Assembly (NCBI GenBank): GCA_964640955.1
Contig: CAZXJI010000012.1
Location: forward strand, 38,648 to 102,647
DNA: 64,000 nucleotides
Source of the DNA: CAXXOK01 sp964640955
GTDB taxonomy: Bacteria > Bacillota > Clostridia > Christensenellales > Aristaeellaceae
Reading direction: 5' to 3'
Positions within the stretch are counted from its first letter, which is position 1, and every line of letters begins with the position of its first letter. The notes under the pieces were generated by a model. The model searched no databases. It worked only from the letters and a program-made list of their open reading frames with translations, and was not told where the DNA came from. Of this stretch, positions 26,521 to 35,504 are shown piece after piece. A program made the translations under genes and the position numbers.

Positions 26521-26550
26521 ACGATAGCAAATCCCGCGTTTGCGCGTCAA
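26521..26550 (-). promoter_or_regulatory. Putative internal promoter before the aminotransferase
   Basis: Minus strand: TTGACG (26550-26545), 18-bp spacer, TATCGT (26526-26521), giving a leader of about 85 nt. It would let the aminotransferase/ADH pair be expressed apart from the upstream transporter genes. Confidence 0.4.
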
Positions 26551-26597
26551 CGTACGAATGACCAATTCCTTTTTGACAAAAACACAATCCGCCCGAC

Positions 26598-27308
26598 TTA
26601 TGCGATCGCTACCAGTCCCGCGACGATCAGCAGCGCGTACGTAAGCCTGAGGAAGTTCTCCCGGTTGAGCTTTGCGTACAGCTTGCCGCCCACGTAAACG
26701 GACAGGCCCAGCGGCACCATGGAAGCGAGGATGAGCCACAGGTTCGGCGGCTGGTAATAGCCCTCCGCCCAGTGCGTGAAGATCAGCGCCGTGCCCAGCA
26801 CCACCCACACCGGCGCGACCGTCGCGCGAAACTCGTCCTTGTCCGGGAGCACCGTAACGGCGTAGATCACCAGCAGCGCGCCCCCCGAAAGGAACATGCC
26901 GTGGATAACGCCCGCCGCGACGAGCACGGCGCACTGGCCGGCCGGAGGCAGGTCGAGCCGGATGTGGAAGAACAGCCGGTTCAGCGCCACCGCCAGAATC
27001 ACGCACCCGTAGAGGGTCAGCAGCAGGTCGAAGGCGACCGCCTTGAGCAGCCAGGCGCCGATCGCCATGCCGACCAGCATCAGCGCGACCATTTTCACCA
27101 GTATCCGCACGCGGATATACCGCCGGTTGCGCACGGCGATGATCAGGCAGGCCACGACGGTGAACACGTTGATCACGGCGGATGCGCTCTCCGGCCCGAT
27201 CAGCCGGATGGACGGCGGCATGGCCAGCAGGTTTCCCGCGAAGCCGGTGATGGTTTGCACGGTGTTGGCGACGAACAGAATCAGCATGAAAGCCGCGTAA
27301 CGTATCAA
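26598..27308 (-). CDS. TauE/SafE (TSUP) family membrane exporter
   Basis: A 236-aa protein with about seven to eight hydrophobic segments and the family features TITGFAGNLLAMP near the N-terminus and GVIHGMFLSGGALLVIY in the second half (a repeated G-x-G-rich turn). TSUP proteins move sulfonates, sulfite or other organic anions, usually outward. Start is TTG after GGGAG. It lies between the amidohydrolases and the Toa-like aminotransferase, which makes export of isethionate or another sulfonate product the simplest idea. Confidence 0.85.
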   Translation of the reverse strand: MIRYAAFMLILFVANTVQTITGFAGNLLAMPPSIRLIGPESASAVINVFTVVACLIIAVRNRRYIRVRILVKMVALMLVGMAIGAWLLKAVAFDLLLTLYGCVILAVALNRLFFHIRLDLPPAGQCAVLVAAGVIHGMFLSGGALLVIYAVTVLPDKDEFRATVAPVWVVLGTALIFTHWAEGYYQPPNLWLILASMVPLGLSVYVGGKLYAKLNRENFLRLTYALLIVAGLVAIA

Positions 27309-27336
27309 CGGAAAGCCGTCTCCCTTCGGTGGGGCG

Positions 27337-28950
27337 TCATGCGCCCTGCGCTTCCCAGACGGGCTCGCCGTCGATCCACACCCGGCTCACCGTGATGTCG
27401 CGTATCGCTTCCGGCGGGCATGCGAGGGGGTCGGTATCCAGCAGCACGAAGTCGGCCTTTTTGCCGGGGGCGATGCTGCCCAGCCTGTTTTCCAACCCGT
27501 ACTGGTAGGCGGCGTTGATGGTAACGCCCTTGAGCGCGTCGTACACGGGCAGTGCGTATTCCGCGCCCAGCACCCGTCCGCCGGAGGTTTGGCGGCACAC
27601 GGCGTGCCTGACCAGCGACAGGGGGCGGCAGGGCGTGACGGGTGCGTCGTTGTGCAGGGAAAACACGATGCCCCGCTTCAGCGCGCTGCCCGCGGGGTTG
27701 ATGCGGTCGGCCCGCCCGGGGCCCAGGAAGGTTCCGTAATGCCTGTCGCCGTACACGTAAATGTGTTCCGGGAAGAAGGACGGCAGAAGGCCGTCCGCCC
27801 TGATGCGATCGAGCTGGTCTTCCCGCACGGTCTGGCAGTGGATGAGGATGTTTCGCCCCTGCTGCGCCTTTTCGCGGTTCCTCGCGCCCTCGAAGGCATC
27901 CAGAATCGTCTCGATGGTGCGGTCGCCGTTGCAGTGCACCGCGAAGCTCCGCCCCGCGTCGACGATTTTTTCGATGTTCTCGCGCAGCTGCTCCGGCGTC
28001 ATGCGCAGGAAGCCTGCGTACTCCGCAGACTTTTTACGCGTGGGATGCTGCGTGTAATACGGTTGGGACAGGCCCGCCGTATAGATTTGGATGCTTCCGT
28101 CCAGGATCATCTTCACCGGGCCGTCGATGATCCTGTCCGGGTCTTTGGCACCCGTCTTTTCGGGCACGTCGCCGTGCATCAGCGGGCACATGATCAGCCT
28201 GAGCTTGAACTCGTCGCTTTCGGACTTGCGCATCACCATGCGGATGGCCTCGTTCTCCCCGGCGCCCTCGCACACGGTGGTGACGCCCTGGGACAGGTAG
28301 AGGTCCGCGGCGCGCCCGATGCCCTGTTCGAACGCCTCGGCGGCTCCGGGCAGGTTCAGGTTGCGCATGAAGGGGAACATCGCGTTTTCCTCAAACACGC
28401 CGGTCGGCCTGCCGTTTTCGAAGTACACGGTGCCGCCGGGCACCCGAAAGCTTTCGTCCACGATCCCGGCACGCTCCATCGCCGCCGTGTTGACCGACGC
28501 CATGTGCACGGAGCTGTGCAGCACGCAGATTTCCCTGTCCCGGGAAACCTGATCCAGATCTTTGGCGTCCGGCATCCGGTACTCCTCGACCAGCGTATCG
28601 TCGAAGTTCAGCGCCACGATGGGCTCCGGGCCGGGATGGACCCCGGCGTACGCCCTCAATTCGTCGATCAGGTCCCGGATGGTTCTAATCTTCCCCAGCG
28701 GCGCGCAGCGCGCGTCCGCGAAGGCGCATACGCCCATGCCCTGCAGCGTGAAATGCCCGTGGGCGTCGATAAAGCCGGGCATAAGCGTTTTCCCCCGCAG
28801 ATCGACGACCTCCGCGCCGTGCGCAAGCGGCATGACCGCTTCCGTGGTACCGGCCGCGACGATCGCGTTGCCGTCCGTCAGCACCGCTTCGGCAAACGGG
28901 TTTTCGTCGTCCATCGTTATCACGGTGCCGTTGATAAAAGCTCTTTTCAT
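27337..28950 (-). CDS. YtcJ-like amidohydrolase (Amidohydro_3) A
   Basis: A 537-aa metal-dependent hydrolase. The N-terminal beta-sandwich is followed by the HxH metal motif GFIDAHGHFTLQG, then MDGS-type MILDGSIQIY, SFAVHCNGDR, ILIHCQTV and SLHNDAPVTP near the C-terminus, where the last Asp ligand sits. Related proteins hydrolyse amide bonds, but most have no known substrate. It is about as long as, and clearly homologous to, the gene 49 bp upstream. Context (peptide importer upstream, aminotransferase downstream) suggests it frees an amine from an imported amide. AAAGGAAA precedes ATG. Confidence 0.85.
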   Translation of the reverse strand: MKRAFINGTVITMDDENPFAEAVLTDGNAIVAAGTTEAVMPLAHGAEVVDLRGKTLMPGFIDAHGHFTLQGMGVCAFADARCAPLGKIRTIRDLIDELRAYAGVHPGPEPIVALNFDDTLVEEYRMPDAKDLDQVSRDREICVLHSSVHMASVNTAAMERAGIVDESFRVPGGTVYFENGRPTGVFEENAMFPFMRNLNLPGAAEAFEQGIGRAADLYLSQGVTTVCEGAGENEAIRMVMRKSESDEFKLRLIMCPLMHGDVPEKTGAKDPDRIIDGPVKMILDGSIQIYTAGLSQPYYTQHPTRKKSAEYAGFLRMTPEQLRENIEKIVDAGRSFAVHCNGDRTIETILDAFEGARNREKAQQGRNILIHCQTVREDQLDRIRADGLLPSFFPEHIYVYGDRHYGTFLGPGRADRINPAGSALKRGIVFSLHNDAPVTPCRPLSLVRHAVCRQTSGGRVLGAEYALPVYDALKGVTINAAYQYGLENRLGSIAPGKKADFVLLDTDPLACPPEAIRDITVSRVWIDGEPVWEAQGA

Positions 28951-28999
28951 GGTCTTTTCCTTTCGCCGGCGCGGGGCGTCCGGGGCCGCCGGAGCCTGG

Positions 29000-30601
29000 T
29001 CACCTGCTTACGTAGACGGTCTCGCCGTCCTTGATGGTCTCAAGCACCCGGATATCCTTCAGGCTCGCCGGATCGGCGGTCACGGGGTCGCGGTCGACGA
29101 TGATCATGTCCGCCCGCTTGCCCTCCTTCAGGCTCCCCTTGCTCCCCTCCTCGAAGTACTGGTAAGCCGGGTTGATCGTCACGGCCCGAAGCGCGTCGTA
29201 CACGCCCACGGACTGCCGCTCGCCCAGCACCGCGCCGCTCCGGGTGCGGCGGTTGACGGCGCACCACACCGAATGGAACATGTCGGGCGGGGTGACGGGC
29301 GTATCCTGATGGAAGTTCATCCGCAGGTCCCGTTTGAGCGCGGAGCGCGCGGGGCTGATCCTTTCGGCCCGTTCGCGGCCCAGGTTCATCAGGTGCACGT
29401 CTCCCCAGTAGTACACGTGCCCCACGAAGATCGAAGGGATCATATGAAGCGTCGCCATCCGGTCCAGCTGATCGTCCCGCACGGTCTGGCAATGGATCAT
29501 CACGGGGCGGAGATCATTTTTCTTTTTATGCCCGGTTTCGGCGTAGGCCTTTTCGTAGCAGGCCAGCAATTGATCGCCCGCCGCGTCGCCGTTGCAGTGC
29601 GTCAGCAGCTGGCGTCCGTCCTCGATCGCCTGTTTGCAGCACGCTTCCGTTTCGGCGTCGGTCTGTCGCGGATAGCCCAGGTAATCGCCGGAGTTTTCGT
29701 ACGGCCTGGTGAGCCAGGCGGACTTTCCCTGCGGCGACCCGTCCAGAAACATCTTATAGCCGCCGATCTTATAGTGATCCACGTATTTCTCTACGCATTC
29801 GGCATTCTTTTCGCACAATTCCCGCGCGTCCGCGCTGACGACCGGATAGGCGACGACGTCGATTTTCAGCCGCCCCTCCGCCGCCGCCGCGCGCAGCAGG
29901 CGAATGTCCTCCGCGTTGGCCGCGCCGTCCTGCGCGGTGGTAACGCCGTGGGAAAAGTACATTTCCTGCGCCATCCGAAGCGACCCGACGGGGTCGTATT
30001 TGGTACGTGTGGCAGTCACCGCGTACAGCACATACAACGCGGTTTCCTCCAGGTAGCCGGTCGGTTCGCCCGTTTCCGGATCCCGGCCGATCTTCCCGCC
30101 CTGCGGGTCGGGCGTGGCCGCGGTGATCCCCGCGGCCTGCAAAGCCGCGTCGTTGGCGTAACCGATGTGGAAGGAGGTGTTGAAAACGCACACGGGCAGT
30201 TCCGTGGAGACACGGTTCAGCACCGTTTTATCCAGATGGGCGTAGCCGGGCATGGCGTTGTGGTCGAAGTTGTAGCCCACGGCCACGTCGTCCCTGCCGT
30301 AGCCGTTTTCCCGGATGTACGCGCGCAGTTCGTCCTCGATCTGCTCAAAGCCCGCGCAGTGGCCGAGGTCTTTCTTCTGCGCCATCTGCACCGCCATGGA
30401 GAGATGCCCGTGGCCGCAGACGAACCCCGGCATCAGCGTTTTTCCTTCGAGGTCCACCATCTCCGCGTCCGGGAACGCTTCCCTGAGTTCCTCCGGAGAG
30501 CCGATTTTGCGGATGATCCCGTCTGCCTCCGCCAGCGCCTGGGCGTACACGCCGTACGCCTCCATGGTCAGGATGTTGCCGTTGTGATAGATTTTGCTCA
30601 T
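29000..30601 (-). CDS. YtcJ-like amidohydrolase (Amidohydro_3) B
   Basis: A 533-aa paralogue of amidohydrolase A. Motifs are GFVCGHGHLSMAV (HxH), KMFLDGSPQGK, LLTHCNGDAAG, VMIHCQTV and NFHQDTPVTPP. I start at MSKIYHNGNIL (30601): GAAGG lies 9 nt upstream, and the frame extension above it runs into the end of the ATPase gene without a signal. The two amidohydrolases in tandem may have complementary substrates or form a hetero-oligomer. Substrate unknown. Confidence 0.84.
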   Translation of the reverse strand: MSKIYHNGNILTMEAYGVYAQALAEADGIIRKIGSPEELREAFPDAEMVDLEGKTLMPGFVCGHGHLSMAVQMAQKKDLGHCAGFEQIEDELRAYIRENGYGRDDVAVGYNFDHNAMPGYAHLDKTVLNRVSTELPVCVFNTSFHIGYANDAALQAAGITAATPDPQGGKIGRDPETGEPTGYLEETALYVLYAVTATRTKYDPVGSLRMAQEMYFSHGVTTAQDGAANAEDIRLLRAAAAEGRLKIDVVAYPVVSADARELCEKNAECVEKYVDHYKIGGYKMFLDGSPQGKSAWLTRPYENSGDYLGYPRQTDAETEACCKQAIEDGRQLLTHCNGDAAGDQLLACYEKAYAETGHKKKNDLRPVMIHCQTVRDDQLDRMATLHMIPSIFVGHVYYWGDVHLMNLGRERAERISPARSALKRDLRMNFHQDTPVTPPDMFHSVWCAVNRRTRSGAVLGERQSVGVYDALRAVTINPAYQYFEEGSKGSLKEGKRADMIIVDRDPVTADPASLKDIRVLETIKDGETVYVSR

Positions 30602-30663
30602 TCCCGCATACCTTCTTCCAATTATCGGAGAGTCTTGCCGTTCGCGCGGCCGGGGCGAAGCCT

Positions 30664-31650
30664 TCATGCCAGTTCCATGGCGCGGAAACAGGATACGAAG
30701 TGCCCGGGCTCAACTTCCTTCATCTTCTCCTTCACTTCCGAACACTCCTCTTTGGCGTACGGGCAGCGCGTGTGAAACCGGCAGCCGGAGGGCGGGTTGA
30801 CGGGGCTGGGCAGGTCGCCCTGCAGAATGATCCTCTGGGACTTCGCCTCGGCGTCCGGAATGGGGATGGCCGACAGCAGCGTTTTCGTATACGGGTGCAG
30901 CGGCCGGGTAAAAATCGTCGTTTTATCGGCGATCTCCACGATGCGCCCCAGATACATGACCGCCACCTTCGTGCAAAGGTAGCGCACCACGCTCAGATCG
31001 TGTGAAATGAAGAGATAGGAAAGTCCCTTTTCCTTCTGGATGCGCTTCATAAGGTTCAGCACCTGCGCCTGCACCGACACATCCAGCGCGGAAACCGGCT
31101 CGTCGCATACGATGAAGCTGGGCTCCATGATGATGGCCCGCGCGATGACCACCCGCTGGCGCTGCCCGCCGGACATGCTCTGCGGCGTTTTGTACAGAAA
31201 CCCGGACTTGAGCCCCACGTATTCCAGCAGCGCCGCGGCCTTTTCCTCGCGCTCCCGCGGCGTGCCGATTTTATAGACGTCCAGCGACGCCTTGACCGAA
31301 TCCAGTATCGTCATGCGCGGGTTGAGGGAGGCGTAGGGGTCCTGAAAGATCATCTGCATGTCCTTGCGCAGCTCGTGCATCTGCCTGGGCGACACCCTGG
31401 TGACGTCCTGCCCCTTGAAAACCGCCGAGCCACCGGTGGCCGGGTATAGCCCCAAAAGCGTCCTGCCCAGGGTGGATTTGCCGCATCCGGATTCCCCCAC
31501 CAGCCCCAGGGTCTCGCCCGCGGCGATATCCAGGTCGACGCCGTCCACGGCCTTGAGCACCTTCCGCTCCGCCGGAACCATACTCTTTTTAACGACGAAG
31601 TGCTTCTTCAGACCCCGCACCGTCAGCAGCTCCCGGTTCGTATCGGCCAT
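30664..31650 (-). CDS. Oligopeptide/dipeptide ABC transporter ATPase (OppF type)
   Basis: A 328-aa ATPase with Walker A GESGCGKS, signature SMSGGQRQR and Walker B FIVCDEPVSALD. The C-terminal oligopeptide extension has the cysteine set CRFHTRCPYAKEEC. Its start overlaps the stop of the upstream ATPase by one base (TGATG), giving translational coupling. Confidence 0.94.
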   Translation of the reverse strand: MADTNRELLTVRGLKKHFVVKKSMVPAERKVLKAVDGVDLDIAAGETLGLVGESGCGKSTLGRTLLGLYPATGGSAVFKGQDVTRVSPRQMHELRKDMQMIFQDPYASLNPRMTILDSVKASLDVYKIGTPREREEKAAALLEYVGLKSGFLYKTPQSMSGGQRQRVVIARAIIMEPSFIVCDEPVSALDVSVQAQVLNLMKRIQKEKGLSYLFISHDLSVVRYLCTKVAVMYLGRIVEIADKTTIFTRPLHPYTKTLLSAIPIPDAEAKSQRIILQGDLPSPVNPPSGCRFHTRCPYAKEECSEVKEKMKEVEPGHFVSCFRAMELA

Positions 31651-32636
31651 CAGCCCTCACCTCCGTCCCGGCGGTATTTCCAGCAGCGCACGCTGCCCTC
31701 CCCCACGGCGATCAACCCGGGGTCGAGCCTGCGGCAGACGTCCGTCGCCTCCGGGCACCGGGTGCAAAAGCGGCAGCCTTCGGGCATTTCGGTCAGCGAC
31801 GGCACCACGCCCTCGATGGTCGCCAGCTCCTCGGTGTCCTGGTCCAGACGCGGCAGGGACTTGAGCAGTCCCTGCGTATATGGGTGCCGGGGATGCCTGA
31901 AAATCTCCTTGACGTTGTTGTGTTCCACCACTTTGCCCGCGTACATGACCATCACGTCGTCGGCCGTTTCCGCCACCACACCCATGTCGTGGGTGATCAG
32001 CATGACGGCGGTGCTGTACTTTTCGCGCAGGTCGGACAACAGCTGCAGAATCTGCGCCTGTATGGTCACGTCCAGCGCCGTCGTCGGCTCGTCGGCGATC
32101 AGGAAAAGAGGGTTGGAGGAAAGGGCCATGGCGATCATCACGCGCTGCCGCATGCCGCCGCTCAGCTGGTGGGGATACTCGTGCATACGCTGCTCGGGCA
32201 GGGGGATGCCCACCTTGTCCAGCATCTCGCAGCCGTAGCGGAAGGCGTCCTTTTTGCGGATCGTCCGGTCGTGCGCGCGAATGGCTTCCACCATCTGCAT
32301 GCCGACGGTGTACACGGGGTTGAGGGCCGTCATGGGCTCCTGGAAGATCATCGAGGCCTCCGAAGCCCTCACCCTGCGCATTTCCTCGTCCGAAAGCTTC
32401 GCCAGGTCCCTGCCGTTGAGCAGGATCTCGCCGCTCGGAATCCTGCAGGTGCCCTTGGGCAGCAGCCGCAGAAGCGAGGTCGCCGTGACGCTCTTGCCGC
32501 AGCCCGATTCGCCCACGACCCCCAGGGTCTTTCCCCGCTCGATGGAGAAGCTCACATCCGAAACGGCCGTGATCTCCTTCCTGCCCGAGAGGAAGTTCAC
32601 GGTCAGTCCCCTGACTTCAAGAATCGGCTCAGCCAC
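31650..32636 (-). CDS. Oligopeptide/dipeptide ABC transporter ATPase (OppD type)
   Basis: A 328-aa ATPase with Walker A GESGCGKS, signature LSGGMRQR, Walker B LIADEPTTALD and the C-terminal CRFCTRCPEATDVC cluster. AAAGGAG is only 1 nt before the GTG at 32645 but 8 nt before the GTG at 32636, so I use the latter. It works with OppF and the two permeases upstream. Confidence 0.94.
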   Translation of the reverse strand: MAEPILEVRGLTVNFLSGRKEITAVSDVSFSIERGKTLGVVGESGCGKSVTATSLLRLLPKGTCRIPSGEILLNGRDLAKLSDEEMRRVRASEASMIFQEPMTALNPVYTVGMQMVEAIRAHDRTIRKKDAFRYGCEMLDKVGIPLPEQRMHEYPHQLSGGMRQRVMIAMALSSNPLFLIADEPTTALDVTIQAQILQLLSDLREKYSTAVMLITHDMGVVAETADDVMVMYAGKVVEHNNVKEIFRHPRHPYTQGLLKSLPRLDQDTEELATIEGVVPSLTEMPEGCRFCTRCPEATDVCRRLDPGLIAVGEGSVRCWKYRRDGGEG

Positions 32637-32709
32637 CGGCCACACTCCTTTGGGGCCGGGAAGGCGGTTGACCGCCTTCCCGGCGAGGCGCTTGCGTTTC
32701 GGTCGCGCG

Positions 32710-34500
32710 TCAGTCGGACGTCGCGACCACCCAGTTCCAGGTATCGTTGTTGTAGTAGTTCGCGGCGAAGATATCCGCGTTGCTCAGCCGTGCGGAAATG
32801 CCCGCCATGGACTTCTGCCAGATAATGTTGCAGCTGGGCGCCTGCTCGTACATGTAATCCATCAGCGTATGGAGGACGGTCGCCTGCTCCTCGTCCGTAG
32901 CCGCGGCTTTGGCCTCGGTGTACAGTTCGGCGTACCTGGTATCGGTCAGGCAGTTGAGCGTCAGAATCGAGGGATCGTATACGGTTTCCAGCGTATAGGC
33001 GTCGGTGGTGGGCATGAATCCCATCATGCACAGATCGTACTTGCCCTGGTACATGCCCGACCACATGGTGGTCGAATCCAGGTACTGCACCGTGGACTTG
33101 ACGCCGATCGCCGAGAGGTACTGCTGCACCAGCGCGCATTGCTTTTCGCGGGAGGCCGTGTTGCACACGATCTGAATCTCGCGGCTGTAGTCGAAGCCGG
33201 ACTCGTCCAGCAGCTTCTTGGCCGCCTCGGGATCGTAGGGATACACGTAATCGGCGCCCTCGGGCACGTACGCGTTATCCGGATGAATCCAGATGTCCCA
33301 ATACTCGCCCATCCCGCTGTAGAAGCCCTGGTTGATGGCCTCGCGGTTGATCGCCATGGTGAAGGCTTCGCGCCAGCGGTAGTCGCTCAGGCTGGTGTCG
33401 TTGTACACGATCAGCTGCAGGAAATCCGCGATCTCGTTCTGTATGATCTGGATACCCGGCTGATTCTGAATGGAGAGCGCGTCGTCCAGACCTAGGAAAA
33501 TCCACTCCAGGTCGATTTCGCCGGCCAGCAGGGAGTTGATGAAGTTGGACTGATCCATGACGCGGATCACGAGGTGCCCGAACTTCGGCGCGCCCTGGTA
33601 ATAATCGGCGAAGCTGGCCAGCGTGATTTCCGAACCGCTGATGTCGCTTTCGTACTTGCAGGGGCCGGAACCGACGGGGCTGAACCAGAAATCGTCCTTG
33701 ATCAGGTCGGCCTCCGCGATGCCGGAAAGCAGGTGCTCGGGCAGAACGTAGAACGTCTTGTCGTACGTGAGCCAGAAACTTTCAAACGGCAGGGCGGTTT
33801 TCATGGTCATGGTGAAGGTGTAGTCGTCCACGACCGCCGCCTGGATGGAGTCGGCGGACAGCTCCACGCCGGTGTCGTCCGTGCCGGCCACCTTGTTGGC
33901 GATGGCGCGGGTGGTGGGCTGGAAATCGGGGCTGGAGAGCAGTTGTAACGTCCATACCCAGTCGGCCGCGGTAACGGGCTCGCCGTCGTGCCAAAGGGAA
34001 GCCGGGTTCAGGTGGAACGTCCAGGTCAGCCCGTCGTCGGAAACCTCGTAGCCGGTGCAGGCTCTGCTTTCCAGCTTGCAGCTGCCGGAAACGTAGAAGA
34101 GGCGGTCGAAAATCTGATCCCACACGATGCCGCTGTAACTTTCCGTGGCGTTATAGGGCATGAGCATGTTCCATGCGCCGGCCGACGCGTATACGACCGT
34201 GATGCCGGAATAGTCGACGCTCGCGGCGGGCGTTTCGGTCGGCGCCGCGGTGGCCGTCGGTTCCGCCGTGGGCGTGGCCGTCGGTTCTTCGGTCGGTGTT
34301 TCGGTCGGTTCCGCCGTGGCCGTAGGCGCCTCAGTCGGTTCCTCGGTCGGTTCCGCCGTCGCCTCCGCCGTGGGTTCCGTCGTCGCGGTAGCGGTCGCCG
34401 CCGGTGTGGACGTGGTGCCGCTGCAGGCCGACAGCGACAGCACCATAACGAACACCAGCAACAGCGCGGTCAGTTTTCTCCATGTCCCGGAACGATTCAT
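32710..34500 (-). CDS. Dipeptide/oligopeptide-binding lipoprotein (SBP family 5)
   Basis: A 596-aa solute-binding protein. Lipoprotein signal: MNRSGTWRKL, hydrophobic core, then LSAC with Cys26. Residues 28-92 are a Thr/Pro/Glu/Ala-rich spacer. The family 5 domain starts near residue 96 (DGLTWTFHLNPASLWHDGEPVTAADW). The start at 34500 has GGAGGT 6 nt upstream; the long open frame above it overlaps the permease gene region and is not coding. Substrate may be an amidated or peptidyl compound handled by the amidohydrolases downstream. Confidence 0.92.
   Translation of the reverse strand: MNRSGTWRKLTALLLVFVMVLSLSACSGTTSTPAATATATTEPTAEATAEPTEEPTEAPTATAEPTETPTEEPTATPTAEPTATAAPTETPAASVDYSGITVVYASAGAWNMLMPYNATESYSGIVWDQIFDRLFYVSGSCKLESRACTGYEVSDDGLTWTFHLNPASLWHDGEPVTAADWVWTLQLLSSPDFQPTTRAIANKVAGTDDTGVELSADSIQAAVVDDYTFTMTMKTALPFESFWLTYDKTFYVLPEHLLSGIAEADLIKDDFWFSPVGSGPCKYESDISGSEITLASFADYYQGAPKFGHLVIRVMDQSNFINSLLAGEIDLEWIFLGLDDALSIQNQPGIQIIQNEIADFLQLIVYNDTSLSDYRWREAFTMAINREAINQGFYSGMGEYWDIWIHPDNAYVPEGADYVYPYDPEAAKKLLDESGFDYSREIQIVCNTASREKQCALVQQYLSAIGVKSTVQYLDSTTMWSGMYQGKYDLCMMGFMPTTDAYTLETVYDPSILTLNCLTDTRYAELYTEAKAAATDEEQATVLHTLMDYMYEQAPSCNIIWQKSMAGISARLSNADIFAANYYNNDTWNWVVATSD
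34225..34419 (-). repeat. Degenerate EPT-type repeat coding for the lipoprotein spacer
   Basis: Tandem degenerate GTCGGTTC-like units on the plus strand encode the Thr/Pro/Glu-rich residues 28-92 of the binding lipoprotein, a flexible spacer that lifts the domain off the membrane. Such repeats often vary in copy number between strains. Confidence 0.8.
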
Positions 34501-34631
34501 ACGATGACCTCCGTTCCGCCGCATAAGCGGCTTAAGTAGAATGCCGCGGGATGTATAAAACCATACCTTTCGCGCCTTCCTTCCGCCGCGCGGGCGTCCG
34601 GCCCCCTCCTTAGGCGCGTCGGGTACGATTC

Positions 34632-35489
34632 TCACTTCATGTTCGGGTCCAGCGCGCTTCGTACGCCGTCCCCGACGAAGTTGATGATGATCACCGTAAA
34701 CACGATGCACAGGCCGGCCGACAGCCACACCCACGGCCGCATGGCGAAATTGACGTAGCTTTGCGCCGCGTTCATGATGTTCCCCCAGGACGCCTTGGGG
34801 GACTGCACGCCCAGGCCCAGAAAGCTCAGCGCCGACTCGATGAGGATGGCGAAGGAAATGCTGTTGGTCATGGCCATCCAGACCGGCGAGACGGCGTTGG
34901 GGAGGATGTAGCGGAACATGATCCCGAAATCCCCCACGCCGGAGGTCCTTGCGGCTTCGACGTATTCCTTTTTCTTGACGGACAGGACGTTGCTGTACAC
35001 CAGCCGGCCGAACTGCGTCCATTGAATGACGCCGATCACCACGACCACCACCGCGATGGACGGGCCGGTGATCGACACGATGACCATGATCAGGATCATC
35101 GAAGGGAACGCCTGAAACACGTCCGCGATACGCATCAGCGCGTTGCCCGCCACGCCGCCGTAGTACCCGGCGAAAAGGCCCAGCGGCAGCCCGATGGCGA
35201 TGGAGATGAGGGTGGAAACCAGCCCGACCATCAGCGATACGCGGCCGCCGTACACGAGCCGGGCAAACAGGTCGCGGCCCACGTCGTCCGTTCCCAGCAG
35301 ATGCCCCTCGGTGCCCGGAGGCGCGTTGAACACGGTGGAAGAATAGGGGTCCAGGTTCATCAGCGGCGGCAGCACCGTCACCAGCACGATTTCCACAAGA
35401 ATCAGGATCAGGCTGATCAGCGCGAGCTTCCTTTTGGCGAACTTGGTCAAAAAGGTATCTTTGCCCCTGGTTCTCAAAGCCTTTTTCAT
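34632..35489 (-). CDS. Dipeptide ABC transporter permease (OppC/DppC type)
   Basis: A 285-aa permease. It has the N-terminal single segment, the GTDDVGRDLFARLVYGGRVSL motif region diagnostic for DppC-type subunits, the EAA-like loop EYVEAARTSGVGD, and the late ALSFLGLGVQSPKASWG motif. It is 15 bp downstream of the partner permease. Confidence 0.94.
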   Translation of the reverse strand: MKKALRTRGKDTFLTKFAKRKLALISLILILVEIVLVTVLPPLMNLDPYSSTVFNAPPGTEGHLLGTDDVGRDLFARLVYGGRVSLMVGLVSTLISIAIGLPLGLFAGYYGGVAGNALMRIADVFQAFPSMILIMVIVSITGPSIAVVVVVIGVIQWTQFGRLVYSNVLSVKKKEYVEAARTSGVGDFGIMFRYILPNAVSPVWMAMTNSISFAILIESALSFLGLGVQSPKASWGNIMNAAQSYVNFAMRPWVWLSAGLCIVFTVIIINFVGDGVRSALDPNMK

Positions 35490-35504
35490 GCGGCGGCAGG
35501 CCTC

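Noticed and set aside
34501..35022. Upstream extension of the peptide-binding lipoprotein gene
   Set aside because: It overlaps the OppC gene in another frame; the lipoprotein signal and GGAGGT place the start at 34500.
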